DNA of 7,039 bases from Candidatus Tagabacteria bacterium CG09_land_8_20_14_0_10_41_14 (lineage in GTDB: Bacteria > Patescibacteriota > Minisyncoccia > JAHISW01 > Tagabacteraceae). A model generated the notes under the pieces. That model did not search any database, was not told the DNA's origin, and saw nothing but the letters and a program-made list of their open reading frames with translations. Positions 1-5,756 of this stretch are shown in pieces. The position numbers and the translations under genes are program-made. The stretch spans positions 1 through 7,039 of the forward strand of contig PEZL01000031.1 of assembly GCA_002774055.1 (NCBI GenBank). The letters run 5' to 3'. Positions within the stretch are counted from its first letter, which is position 1. Each line of letters begins with the position of its first letter.

Positions 1-1
1 G

Positions 2-463
2 TTTATTGAGGAGGGGCAGGATTTTAAGGTGGTTGTGGACTATGCCCATACACCGGATTCTCTTCAGAAACTTTACGATGTTTTTCAGTCTTCCCGCAGG
101 ATTTGCGTATTGGGAGCGGCCGGTGGAGGCAGGGATAGGTGGAAGCGTGAAGAACTTGGCAAAATTGCCGCTGCCAATTGCGATGATATTATTCTGACCA
201 ACGAAGATCCCTATGATGAAAACCCGAAAGAAATTATTGGGCAGATTTCTAAAGGAATCAGTTCGCCCTTTAAATACAAAATTATTTTAAACCGCAGGGA
301 GGCCATTGCCGAGGCTTTGAGAATAGCCAAGGCCGGAGACGCGGTTTTGATAACCGGTAAGGGCACCGATCCTTATATAATGGGGCCCAAGGGAACAAAG
401 ATAAAGTGGGATGAGGGAGAAGTGGTTCGCGAGGAACTGGGAAAAATAAAAAAATATGGTTGA
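2..463 (+). CDS. murE: MurE-type UDP-N-acetylmuramoyl peptide ligase, C-terminal part (5' end outside window)
   Basis: This is the C-terminal 153 residues of a Mur ligase, read from base 2 with no start in the window. MurE enzymes are cytoplasmic and use ATP to add the third amino acid to UDP-MurNAc-L-Ala-D-Glu in peptidoglycan synthesis. Visible are VDYAHTPDSL (the junction of the central ATPase and C-terminal domains), the glycine-rich GAAGGGRDRWKRE and the late GKGTDPYIMGPKGTKIKW. The residue-selecting motif, DNPR in meso-diaminopimelate enzymes, reads EDPY within TNEDPYDENP, and the usual GKGHE reads GKGTD. The amino acid added therefore cannot be inferred; I recall this variant from Patescibacteria. 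The TGA stop overlaps the next gene by 8 bases (ATGGTTGA), so the two are probably translationally coupled. Another Mur ligase paralogue is possible but less likely given VDYAHTPDSL. Confidence 0.88.
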   Translation, partial: FIEEGQDFKVVVDYAHTPDSLQKLYDVFQSSRRICVLGAAGGGRDRWKREELGKIAAANCDDIILTNEDPYDENPKEIIGQISKGISSPFKYKIILNRREAIAEALRIAKAGDAVLITGKGTDPYIMGPKGTKIKWDEGEVVREELGKIKKYG

Positions 464-1298
464 ATTTGAAGACATAAGAAAACCGGGCAGAGATTTTGGG
501 TTTTTGATTTTGTTCCTTATTATCATCGGAGTTCTTTGGTATGCGCAAGGCGGATCAAGTAGATTTCCCAGCAGTCCTTTTTTAGACAATAATTCTGTTA
601 TCGTTCCGAACGTGAGTAATGACGTGGATGATGACGTGGATAATGATAATGGAGGCACTGATAACGGCGCTTTAGTCCCCGCTACCTCTCCGGAGGCCGA
701 TAGGGTTTCTCTTAAAATTGGTAAGGCCAAAGAAATCGATCCGCGAAAGGAATATGTGGAGATTAAGATTGAAAGAAATAACGACAAGCCGGTGGATATT
801 ACAGGTTGGAGGTTGGAATCATCTGTTAGTCGCGCGGGTTTTGAAATACCGTATGCTGTTTTGCGGCCCGGTGATACCGCGATCGTGTCCACCGGAGAAA
901 GCCCGATTTCCGTCAGTTTTCATGTTAATGTGTGCAGCGGCTATTTTACGCAACACAAGGAGTTTTATCCGTCTTTGTCAAAAAAATGTCTATGGCCGAA
1001 AGATGAAGAATGGCCCGCTTCTCTTTCTTTTGAGTGTTTGGATTATATAGACACTTTGCCTCGCTGTACCGCTAATATAACACACCCCTTTTCTTTGCAA
1101 GACAACGATTGCATCATGGCCATAAACAGCCGGCTTAGTTATAACGGCTGTGTAGAAGCTCACAAAAACGATGAAAATTTTTTTGAAGATGAATGGAGGA
1201 TTTATTTAGGCAGAAGCAGTGAGTTGTGGCGACAGAGCCACGAAACGATTGTGTTGAAAGACCTCGACGGTAGGGTGGTTGACTCGCTTTCTTATTGA
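456..1298 (+). CDS. Membrane-anchored lamin-tail-domain-like surface protein with six cysteines
   Basis: The protein has 280 residues. Residues 1-13 are charged, 14-30 (FGFLILFLIIIGVLWYA) form one membrane anchor or uncleaved signal, and 31-82 are a low-complexity Asp/Asn/Ser-rich linker. From about residue 85 there is a beta-rich domain like the lamin tail domain: KEYVEIKIERNNDKPVDITG, the pattern ending in WRL, LRPGDTAIV, and at the C-terminus ETIVLKDLDGRVVDSLSY. Inserted in that domain is a segment with six cysteines (C160, C178, C194, C204, C219, C232), an even number that could form three disulfides outside the cell, followed by YNGCV and EWRIYLGRSSELWR. From memory this architecture recurs in Parcubacteria; its function is unknown to me. 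It probably sits on the outer face of the membrane, in or on the wall, which would fit its coupling to a murE-type gene. No good Shine-Dalgarno precedes the ATG, in keeping with coupling. Confidence 0.85.
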   Translation: MVEFEDIRKPGRDFGFLILFLIIIGVLWYAQGGSSRFPSSPFLDNNSVIVPNVSNDVDDDVDNDNGGTDNGALVPATSPEADRVSLKIGKAKEIDPRKEYVEIKIERNNDKPVDITGWRLESSVSRAGFEIPYAVLRPGDTAIVSTGESPISVSFHVNVCSGYFTQHKEFYPSLSKKCLWPKDEEWPASLSFECLDYIDTLPRCTANITHPFSLQDNDCIMAINSRLSYNGCVEAHKNDENFFEDEWRIYLGRSSELWRQSHETIVLKDLDGRVVDSLSY

Positions 1299-1306
1299 AT
1301 ATAAAG

Positions 1307-1330
1307 ACAGCCCCGCTTGGGGCTGTTTTG
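1307..1330. terminator. Bidirectional intrinsic terminator between convergent genes
   Basis: ACAGCCCC (1307-1314), loop GCTT, GGGGCTGT (1319-1326) gives a perfect 8-bp GC-rich stem followed on the plus strand by TTTG and a T-rich run. Read on the minus strand the same stem is followed by CTTTATATT. It lies between the lamin-tail gene stop (1298) and the stop of the SbmA-like gene (1331), so it probably ends transcription from both sides. The T-tract is better in the plus direction. Confidence 0.88.
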
Positions 1331-2608
1331 TTAATTTTTATCTTTTTCCGTTTCTTTTTTTATTTTTGCCGGCTGGTGTTTATCCAGATTATTTTCAAAT
1401 TCGTGTAAACGCATCCAGATGCTTCTTAGCTCGGTGATGGTTGTCCAGTTATTGATGAATAAGGAGAAACAAGTGCGAACTTGATCAAATGAATTCGACA
1501 CTTTTTGCAAGATTCCTAATGTTATAAGGCCGCTAAAGAGTCCGTGTCCCATAATGATGTATGGAGTGAGAACCATTGTTTGGTTGAATAATCCTCGCCA
1601 TACGTCAAAATATCCGTAATGCAGAAATAAGCGGTGGTAGTTGAATTTTATCCCGACAAATAATTCGGTCAATGTTTTCACGGACGCACGGGTTATTTTA
1701 TCGTCTTCGCCGTAAACAAGTTCTTTCCGAAACGCCGCTTCAACTTTTTGATTGTTATATTCAAGTCCCGGCAATCTAGAACCGACATACCAAGATATGG
1801 TCATGCCGCCCAGGCTGACTATCAGCGCTATCCATACCAGAAAACCCGGGATATATGTGGCGGTTAAGGTTTCTTGAATCGCGGGAACAGCAAAAATTAT
1901 CTTGCTCAACCACCACGTAGCAGGAACAATTATAATGAACGGTACAATTAATGCGGTCAATTTCGTTCTTTTTCCTAAGCTAAGAACTTTAGCGACTTTA
2001 ATGAAAAAAGGAGATTTGAAAAATAAGACTATTATATTTTTAGAGTTTGCCGCCAATGGAATAAATGCAATAAATAGTACAATTTGTATCAATATAAGCG
2101 GGTTTTTCCCGATAACGGGGATTGTGGAAACATCGACCCCCTTGCTTAAATGCCATAAAATCGGGAGGAATGCTATTAATGTCATTGTGGCTTCGGCAAC
2201 TTGTATTCCTAGAGATTCAATAATGCGCGCGAACCGAAACGCGTCTTCTTGGATGCGCTGGCTTGCTCCTTCGATTTCTTCTTTGACATTTCGCCATCTG
2301 GGAATGTAATTGAATGTTATTGCTTCGCGCCAGCGCAATGAGTATAAACGGGTAAAATAACTTGTGATTGTGGCCAATAAAACGTATGGTATGGCAATAT
2401 ACAGGAACTGTATCAGACCATCGTAAAATTTCGGTACGCCCGTCAATCCGTATTTGGACGATTCTTGCAAAAGGTCGTAGAAAATTCCATACCAAGTGTT
2501 CAGTCGTACCGACATTTGGACTTGGAAAAATAAAGATAGCAGTATGAACGCGATTCCTCCGTAAGCCCACGGCACCCATTTTTTGCTCCAAAAAAATGCT
2601 TTTATCAA
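1331..2608 (-). CDS. sbmA: SbmA/BacA-like peptide transporter
   Basis: This is a 425-residue inner-membrane protein. SbmA/BacA proteins import peptides (microcins, proline-rich and nodule peptides) using the proton gradient and resemble ABC-exporter membrane domains without an ATPase. Family signatures are near identical to the E. coli protein as I remember it: LNTWYGIFYDLLQ (36-48), IEGASQRIQEDAFRFA (112-127), MTLIAFLPIL (142-151), LPGLEYNNQKVEAAFRKELV (279-298) followed by YGEDD, and INNWTTITELRSIWMRLHEF (385-404). About seven hydrophobic segments are visible (near 14-34, 68-86, 140-156, 171-188, 217-240, 254-274, 345-366). Compared with E. coli SbmA it lacks about 60 N-terminal residues and has about 80-90 extra hydrophobic residues near 170-250. 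The start is TTG: it has an AAAGGTGG ribosome site 9 bases upstream and gives the expected MIKAFF N-terminus. It stands alone with its own promoter; in a small-genome, possibly episymbiotic cell, a role in peptide uptake or tolerance is an inference. Confidence 0.87.
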   Translation of the reverse strand: MIKAFFWSKKWVPWAYGGIAFILLSLFFQVQMSVRLNTWYGIFYDLLQESSKYGLTGVPKFYDGLIQFLYIAIPYVLLATITSYFTRLYSLRWREAITFNYIPRWRNVKEEIEGASQRIQEDAFRFARIIESLGIQVAEATMTLIAFLPILWHLSKGVDVSTIPVIGKNPLILIQIVLFIAFIPLAANSKNIIVLFFKSPFFIKVAKVLSLGKRTKLTALIVPFIIIVPATWWLSKIIFAVPAIQETLTATYIPGFLVWIALIVSLGGMTISWYVGSRLPGLEYNNQKVEAAFRKELVYGEDDKITRASVKTLTELFVGIKFNYHRLFLHYGYFDVWRGLFNQTMVLTPYIIMGHGLFSGLITLGILQKVSNSFDQVRTCFSLFINNWTTITELRSIWMRLHEFENNLDKHQPAKIKKETEKDKN

Positions 2609-2617
2609 TTTTTATCA

Positions 2618-2625
2618 CCACCTTT
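2618..2625 (-). promoter_or_regulatory. Ribosome binding site of the SbmA-like gene, deciding a TTG start
   Basis: On the minus strand AAAGGTGG is followed by 9 bases (TGATAAAAA) and TTG. It is the best Shine-Dalgarno in the window and supports the TTG at 2608 as the true start, because no ATG or GTG in the same frame lies at a suitable distance. Confidence 0.7.
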
Positions 2626-2633
2626 ATTTACTT

Positions 2634-2662
2634 GGTATAACGATTTTAATCTTTTCAGGCAA
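2634..2662 (-). promoter_or_regulatory. Probable sigma-70-type promoter of the SbmA-like gene
   Basis: On the minus strand TTGCCT (2662-2657) and TATACC (2639-2634) are 17 bases apart, each matching 4 of 6 consensus bases. Transcription would start near 2627, leaving a leader of about 20 bases that holds the ribosome site. The match is moderate and the call rests on spacing and position. Confidence 0.4.
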
Positions 2663-2876
2663 ATTTGTATTAAGGAAAGTATCTTTTTCCGGATTGATGT
2701 AGGTAAAATGTTTAAAAGTGGGAATTGGGCATGTTTTGTTATTTTTTTGGTTAGAAGATAAAAAGAATGTCAAAAACGAAACAATTACAATTACAATAGA
2801 TACAATAGAGTGTTTTATCTCTCTTCACCTCTTTTGTTTGTCAAAGAACTTTGGATTTTCTACATCAAAGCAGGTT

Positions 2877-2913
2877 TTGGGTATCTTAACAATAGATATC
2901 CAAAGATATCCAA
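2877..2913 (+). repeat. Tandem 10-bp repeat AGATATCCAA x2, with an upstream inverted partner
   Basis: AGATATCCAA occurs twice back to back (2894-2903 and 2904-2913). Just before it TTGGGTATCT (2877-2886) is the reverse complement of the unit apart from one position, and that position is a G-U pair in plus-strand RNA. A 10-bp hairpin with loop TAACAAT can thus form with the first copy, or the second copy can compete for the same partner. Function unknown; a protein-binding site or alternative RNA folding is possible. Confidence 0.6.
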
Positions 2914-2953
2914 TACAACGATAATTTTACGATCGTAGAGTTGTCGTTGTATT
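2912..2953 (+). repeat. 42-base nested palindrome / long RNA hairpin at the 3' end of trmH
   Basis: Outer arms AATACAACGA (2912-2921) and TCGTTGTATT (2944-2953) are exactly centred on the 10-bp palindrome TACGATCGTA (2928-2937). Of the six base pairs between them (2922-2927 with 2938-2943), three are Watson-Crick and three are U-G in plus-strand RNA, so the plus-strand RNA forms about 19 continuous pairs with a GATC loop. In minus-strand RNA those three become A-C mismatches. It begins inside the trmH stop codon and may act as a 3' processing or termination structure for that gene, but no T-tract follows on the minus strand. Confidence 0.75.
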
Positions 2954-3422
2954 AATTCAATTCAAACAAAATAATTCCGGCTGCAACTGTTACGTTTAAT
3001 GATTCTTTTTTTCCTAGCATCGGGATTTCTATGATTTGAGCGCATTTTTTAAGGATTTGTTTGGAAAGCCCGCGTACTTCGTTTCCGAATATTAGCGCCA
3101 GCGGGTATTTGGGTCTGAATTTTTTGTAATTTATCGCTTTTTTATCCTGTTCCACTCCAACTATCGAGGTCTCACCTCGATAGTTTAGTTTTTTGATTAA
3201 AGTGGTGATATTTCTATGCTTTTCCCAAGGGATAAATTTTTCCGCGCCGAGCGCGGTTTTGGCAATCTCTTTTTTGCTTTTTCCGAAAATATCAATCGGC
3301 GAAGGGGTGTAGCCGGTTAAATATATCTTCCCTGCTCCTGCCGCGTCGGCGGTTCTAAAAATAGAGCCGACATTATGAAGGCTCCTGATGTTGTGCAAAA
3401 TGAGATAAATTTCTTTTTTCAT
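2952..3422 (-). CDS. TrmH/SpoU-family RNA 2'-O-ribose methyltransferase
   Basis: This 156-residue protein consists of the SPOUT knot domain alone. It carries the three SpoU motifs: NIRSLHNVGSIFRTADAAG (11-29) with the catalytic-type Asn and Arg, LALIFGNEVRGLS (108-120), and IEIPMLGKKESLNVTVAAG (131-149), which bind S-adenosylmethionine through the trefoil knot. Family members methylate the 2'-OH of a tRNA or rRNA nucleotide. The short form without an N-terminal substrate-binding domain resembles TrmL- and TrmH-like tRNA enzymes, but the target cannot be read from sequence. The ATG at 3422 lies only 3 bases downstream of the 3' end of tRNA-Lys, so the gene has no leader or ribosome site except the GGGCGG of the tRNA acceptor. 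It shares a transcript with ykuK and tRNA-Lys. A tRNA modification enzyme next to a tRNA is suggestive, but it does not show that this tRNA is its substrate. Confidence 0.9.
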   Translation of the reverse strand: MKKEIYLILHNIRSLHNVGSIFRTADAAGAGKIYLTGYTPSPIDIFGKSKKEIAKTALGAEKFIPWEKHRNITTLIKKLNYRGETSIVGVEQDKKAINYKKFRPKYPLALIFGNEVRGLSKQILKKCAQIIEIPMLGKKESLNVTVAAGIILFELN

Positions 3423-3425
3423 TTG

Positions 3426-3499
3426 TCCGCCCAGTAGGAATCGAACCTACAACCTTATCCTTAAGAGGGATCTGCTCTGCCTGATTGAGCTATGGGCGG
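3426..3499 (-). tRNA. tRNA-Lys (anticodon CTT)
   Basis: A full cloverleaf of 74 bases: acceptor CCGCCCA/TGGGCGG, D arm GCTC...GAGC, anticodon stem GATCC/GGATA with loop CTCTTAA, T arm GTAGG-TTCGATT-CCTAC, discriminator A. The outermost anticodon-stem pair (27-43) is a G-A mismatch. CCA is not encoded; CAA follows, then the trmH ATG. The 5' base directly follows the ykuK TAA stop, so the tRNA must be cut out of a ykuK-tRNA-trmH transcript. Confidence 0.95.
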
Positions 3500-3988
3500 T
3501 TACGTGTGTCTGTCTGCCACTGTGCAGGCGCAGAAAGCATCGGGTTTTATTATTGCTTCAAAACCATAACCTTTTACCATTCCCACTATGCCATCAATAA
3601 ATTCACGCGTGGGGCCGTTTCTGCCTATATCAATGTGCACGTTTATTTTATTGTCCCAAAAAAATTCTTCTCCCAATTTATCTTTGAGTCGGCTTTTGAT
3701 TTCCTGCACGAGCGTTATGGATTGTATTGCCTCTTTGTAAATGCGTTCACGAAGAGTTGGACAGTTTATTCTTTCTGTTTTTGTCCAAAAATATCTCCCT
3801 CCGTTGCCTATTCTTAAAATAGTTACAGCGGTTACAAAAAAAGGATTGGTAATACCCGGAGAATCCGTGCCCACCGTAATTTGGTAGTAGGCTTGCTTCC
3901 TTTCCTTTATGTAAAGCATGATTTGTTCCGTCAGTTGGTCGAAAGTCAGGCGTTCTCTTATGTTTTTGTTGTGAAAAAATACGGCCAT
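3500..3988 (-). CDS. ykuK: YkuK-like (DUF458) RNase H-fold protein
   Basis: This 162-residue protein matches the YkuK/DUF458 family, predicted to have a ribonuclease H-like fold. Visible are YYQITVGTDSP (34-44, first acidic residue D42 on strand 1), GNGGRYFWTKTER (61-73), an acidic patch around E81-E86, NVHIDIGRNGPTREFIDGIV (116-135) and the conserved C-terminal ADRHT (158-162). The acidic residues fit a metal-dependent nuclease site, but I know of no proven activity for the family. The ATG at 3988 has no Shine-Dalgarno; an A- and C-rich leader of about 20 bases precedes it after the promoter at 4017-4046. It is the first gene of the unit with tRNA-Lys and trmH, and its TAA stop ends exactly where the tRNA begins. 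The neighbourhood suggests a role in RNA metabolism, an inference only. Confidence 0.85.
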   Translation of the reverse strand: MAVFFHNKNIRERLTFDQLTEQIMLYIKERKQAYYQITVGTDSPGITNPFFVTAVTILRIGNGGRYFWTKTERINCPTLRERIYKEAIQSITLVQEIKSRLKDKLGEEFFWDNKINVHIDIGRNGPTREFIDGIVGMVKGYGFEAIIKPDAFCACTVADRHT

Positions 3989-4016
3989 GTTTGTTTGTTT
4001 ACAATATATAAATTAT

Positions 4017-4046
4017 ATTATAAAGCAATCAATGTGTTTTTTACAA
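4017..4046 (-). promoter_or_regulatory. Promoter of ykuK-tRNA-Lys-trmH
   Basis: On the minus strand TTGTAA (4046-4041), an 18-base spacer and a perfect TATAAT (4022-4017) are present. A second overlapping TATAAT follows at 4017-4012. Transcription would start near 4010, about 20 bases before the ykuK ATG. Confidence 0.6.
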
Positions 4047-4081
4047 GGCTTGTTTTGTTTTTCGGTTTTGTAAATATGAGG

Positions 4082-4087
4082 TATAAT
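4082..4087 (+). promoter_or_regulatory. TATAAT box of the pilM operon, leaderless geometry
   Basis: A perfect TATAAT ends 8 bases before the pilM ATG at 4096, which would place the transcription start on or next to the start codon. The AGGT right before the ATG is too close to act as a ribosome site. No good -35 is visible at 16-18 bases upstream, where the sequence is T-rich. Confidence 0.5.
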
Positions 4088-4095
4088 TAATAGGT

Positions 4096-5205
4096 ATGGG
4101 TTTTTTTGTCGAAAAAAGAAATAACTTATTTTTAAGGTTTTTTCCTTTTCCTGAATATTTAAGGATGTCGGCTGTTGGTATTGATATTTCGGACAGGAGC
4201 ATAAAATATACCGCTATAAAAAACATGGGCGGAGATTTAAGATTAAAAAATTACGGGTATAAATCCGTTGAGCCGGGTGTGGTGGAGAAGGGTGAAATAA
4301 AAAATAAAGTGCGTCTTGCGGAAATTTTAAAAACAGTGAAACAATCTTTGGATGATTTTTTTATCACCGTTTCGTTGCCGGAAGAAAAGGCTTTTTTGAA
4401 AGTGATTGACCTTCCTCCCGTGAAAAAAGAAAAAATAAGAGAAAGTTTGAGACTGCAGCTTGAGGAAACAGTGCCGTTTTCCCCGGAAAACATTATTTTT
4501 GATTTTGATGTTTTGGAAGAATCTTCTGACGGATGGAAAGTTGTTTTTTCTGCTTTTCCCAAAAAAATCGCGGAGGATTATGCGAAAGTTTTTGAACATG
4601 TGGGTTTTTTCCCCGTTTCTTTTGAGGTGGAGAGCCAGTCTCTTTTTAGATCTTTGGTCGACGTGGAAGAAAAAGGCGGCGTGATGATTATAGATTTCGG
4701 AAAAACTCGCACGTCTTTTGTAATCGGAGAAGATGGTTTTGTGAAATTTTCTTCCACCATAAATGTCGCGGGAGAACACTTGGATAAAATTTTATCTAAG
4801 GGTTTGAACATTGATGTTTTTGAGGCGGAAGAGATGAAGAGGAAGAACGTAAGTTTTGAGAGCGGTAAAGATAAACTTTTGACGAATATTTTACCCGTGA
4901 TTTCCGTCATAAAAGATGAATCCGTGCGCATTTTAGATTATTGGCAGACGCATGGAGAAGAGCAGAGTTCTAAAAACAAAAAAATAGAAAAAATCATTCT
5001 TTGCGGCGGTGATTCAAGTATTCCCGGTCTGACTGAATATTTCAGTTATTATCTAAAGACATCTGTTGAATTGGGTAATCCGTGGGTAAACATAAATTCC
5101 TTTGAAAATTATGCGCCCGAAATGGAAAGAGCTGCCTCTTTGCGTTACGCGACTGCCCTGGGTTTGGCGATAAGGTCTTTTGACCGGGATTCTTTTTATG
5201 ATTAA
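4096..5205 (+). CDS. pilM: PilM, type IV pilus inner-membrane assembly ATPase-fold protein
   Basis: This 369-residue, soluble, FtsA/actin-fold protein binds the cytoplasmic N-terminus of PilN and connects the inner-membrane platform of the type IV pilus to the motor. Motifs in order: VGIDISDRSIKY (27-38, first phosphate motif), LQLEETVPFSPENIIFDFDV (120-139), MIIDFGKTRTSFVI (197-210, second phosphate motif), IILCGGDSSIPGLTEYF (300-316, adenosine motif) and VELGNPWVNI (324-333). The N-terminal extension (FLRFFPFPEYLRM, 12-24) matches the form I recall from Patescibacteria and supports ATG 4096 over the internal ATG at 4165. It is the first gene of pilM-pilN-pilO; it overlaps pilN by 8 bases and is probably translated from a leaderless or near-leaderless mRNA. 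Confidence 0.92.
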   Translation: MGFFVEKRNNLFLRFFPFPEYLRMSAVGIDISDRSIKYTAIKNMGGDLRLKNYGYKSVEPGVVEKGEIKNKVRLAEILKTVKQSLDDFFITVSLPEEKAFLKVIDLPPVKKEKIRESLRLQLEETVPFSPENIIFDFDVLEESSDGWKVVFSAFPKKIAEDYAKVFEHVGFFPVSFEVESQSLFRSLVDVEEKGGVMIIDFGKTRTSFVIGEDGFVKFSSTINVAGEHLDKILSKGLNIDVFEAEEMKRKNVSFESGKDKLLTNILPVISVIKDESVRILDYWQTHGEEQSSKNKKIEKIILCGGDSSIPGLTEYFSYYLKTSVELGNPWVNINSFENYAPEMERAASLRYATALGLAIRSFDRDSFYD

Positions 5206-5755
5206 TTTGCTTCCCGAAAAAAATAAAAAACGGGTGAGGAATGAAATTCTAAGACGATTGTTGGTTGTATTGGGATTTGGCGTTTCGATTATTTTAATTG
5301 TCCAAATAGTGTTTTTTCTTGTTGTGTATTTTTTGCTGGATTCGTACCTTGGTGATTATGCTGAACAAATTGCCGCTAGCGAAGATTCGGCGCGGGAAGA
5401 AAACTTGCATGATATGGAGTCTGAAATAACGCGTTTAAACGAAATGGTGCTTTCTTTCAAAGACAATCAAGATATCGTAAGGCCTTTTTCTGTGTACCTT
5501 TCGGCCTTGTTTGAGAGTGTTGGTGAAGGGATCGCGGTTGATGGTTTGATTTTTGAAACTACGCAGTTCGGTCAAGACCGGGGCCGTTTGAAATTGTTTT
5601 TGAGCGGTCATGCCGGCACAAGGGGAAAATTAATTTCTTTTGTTGAGCAATTGGAATCAAATGAGGAATTTGTATCGGTGGATTTACCGGTTTCCAATTT
5701 GTTGGCCGAAAAGGATATTAATTTTTCTTTAACCGTAAACATAAGGAATAATTAG
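5198..5755 (+). CDS. pilN: PilN, type IV pilus inner-membrane platform protein
   Basis: The 185-residue protein starts MINLLPEKNK, the conserved INLLPE motif by which PilN docks into PilM. One membrane segment follows (about 22-47), then a helical coiled-coil region (53-88) and a ferredoxin-like domain typical of PilN: LKLFLSGHAGTRGKLISFVE (131-150), and VDLPVSNL (161-168). The ATG at 5198 overlaps the pilM stop by 8 bases, indicating translational coupling. An in-frame TTG at 5180 would add six residues in front of the conserved motif and is not favoured. PilN dimerises with PilO on the outer face of the membrane. Confidence 0.9.
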   Translation: MINLLPEKNKKRVRNEILRRLLVVLGFGVSIILIVQIVFFLVVYFLLDSYLGDYAEQIAASEDSAREENLHDMESEITRLNEMVLSFKDNQDIVRPFSVYLSALFESVGEGIAVDGLIFETTQFGQDRGRLKLFLSGHAGTRGKLISFVEQLESNEEFVSVDLPVSNLLAEKDINFSLTVNIRNN

Positions 5756-5756
5756 A

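Larger units (their letters stand above)
2609..2951. other. Intergenic stretch without a supported gene (leader, repeats, hairpins)
   Basis: About 340 bases lie between the start of the SbmA-like gene and the end of trmH. The left end carries the promoter and ribosome site of the transporter. The middle (2700-2830) is A+T rich with TACAAT repeated at 2786, 2792 and 2801. A plus-strand open frame starting with GTG at 2718 (68 codons) has no ribosome site or recognisable domain and is probably chance. The right part (2849-2953) is rich in short inverted and direct repeats described separately. I see no tRNA, CRISPR or transposase remnant. Confidence 0.6.

Noticed and set aside
287..892. Long minus-strand frame of 201 codons opposite the murE and lamin-tail genes
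   Set aside because: Both plus-strand genes have clear family motifs and the reverse product is Ser/Pro/Leu-rich without domains, typical of a shadow frame.
461..1298. Possible recoding of TGA as glycine (code 25, as in Gracilibacteria)
   Set aside because: TGA ends both the murE-type gene and the lamin-tail gene at the expected family ends, and no in-frame TGA is needed inside any gene.
2756..2820. AGATAAAA and TTTTATCT as a stem around 2756-2820
   Set aside because: Eight A+T pairs with a loop of about 49 bases are expected by chance in such AT-rich sequence.
2718..2924. Plus-strand GTG-started frame of 68 codons in the intergenic stretch
   Set aside because: No ribosome site, no domain, biased low-complexity composition, and it runs into the repeat-hairpin region; probably chance in AT-rich DNA.
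2894..2953. CRISPR array or insertion-sequence end
   Set aside because: Only two adjacent 10-base copies without spacers, no cas gene, no transposase and no target duplication visible.
4327..4931. Overlapping minus-strand frames opposite pilM
   Set aside because: PilM motifs run through the whole region on the plus strand; the reverse frames have no features of their own.
5180..5197. Earlier TTG start for pilN
   Set aside because: It would put six residues before the conserved MINLLPE motif, which is normally the N-terminus, and it is less well placed than ATG 5198.
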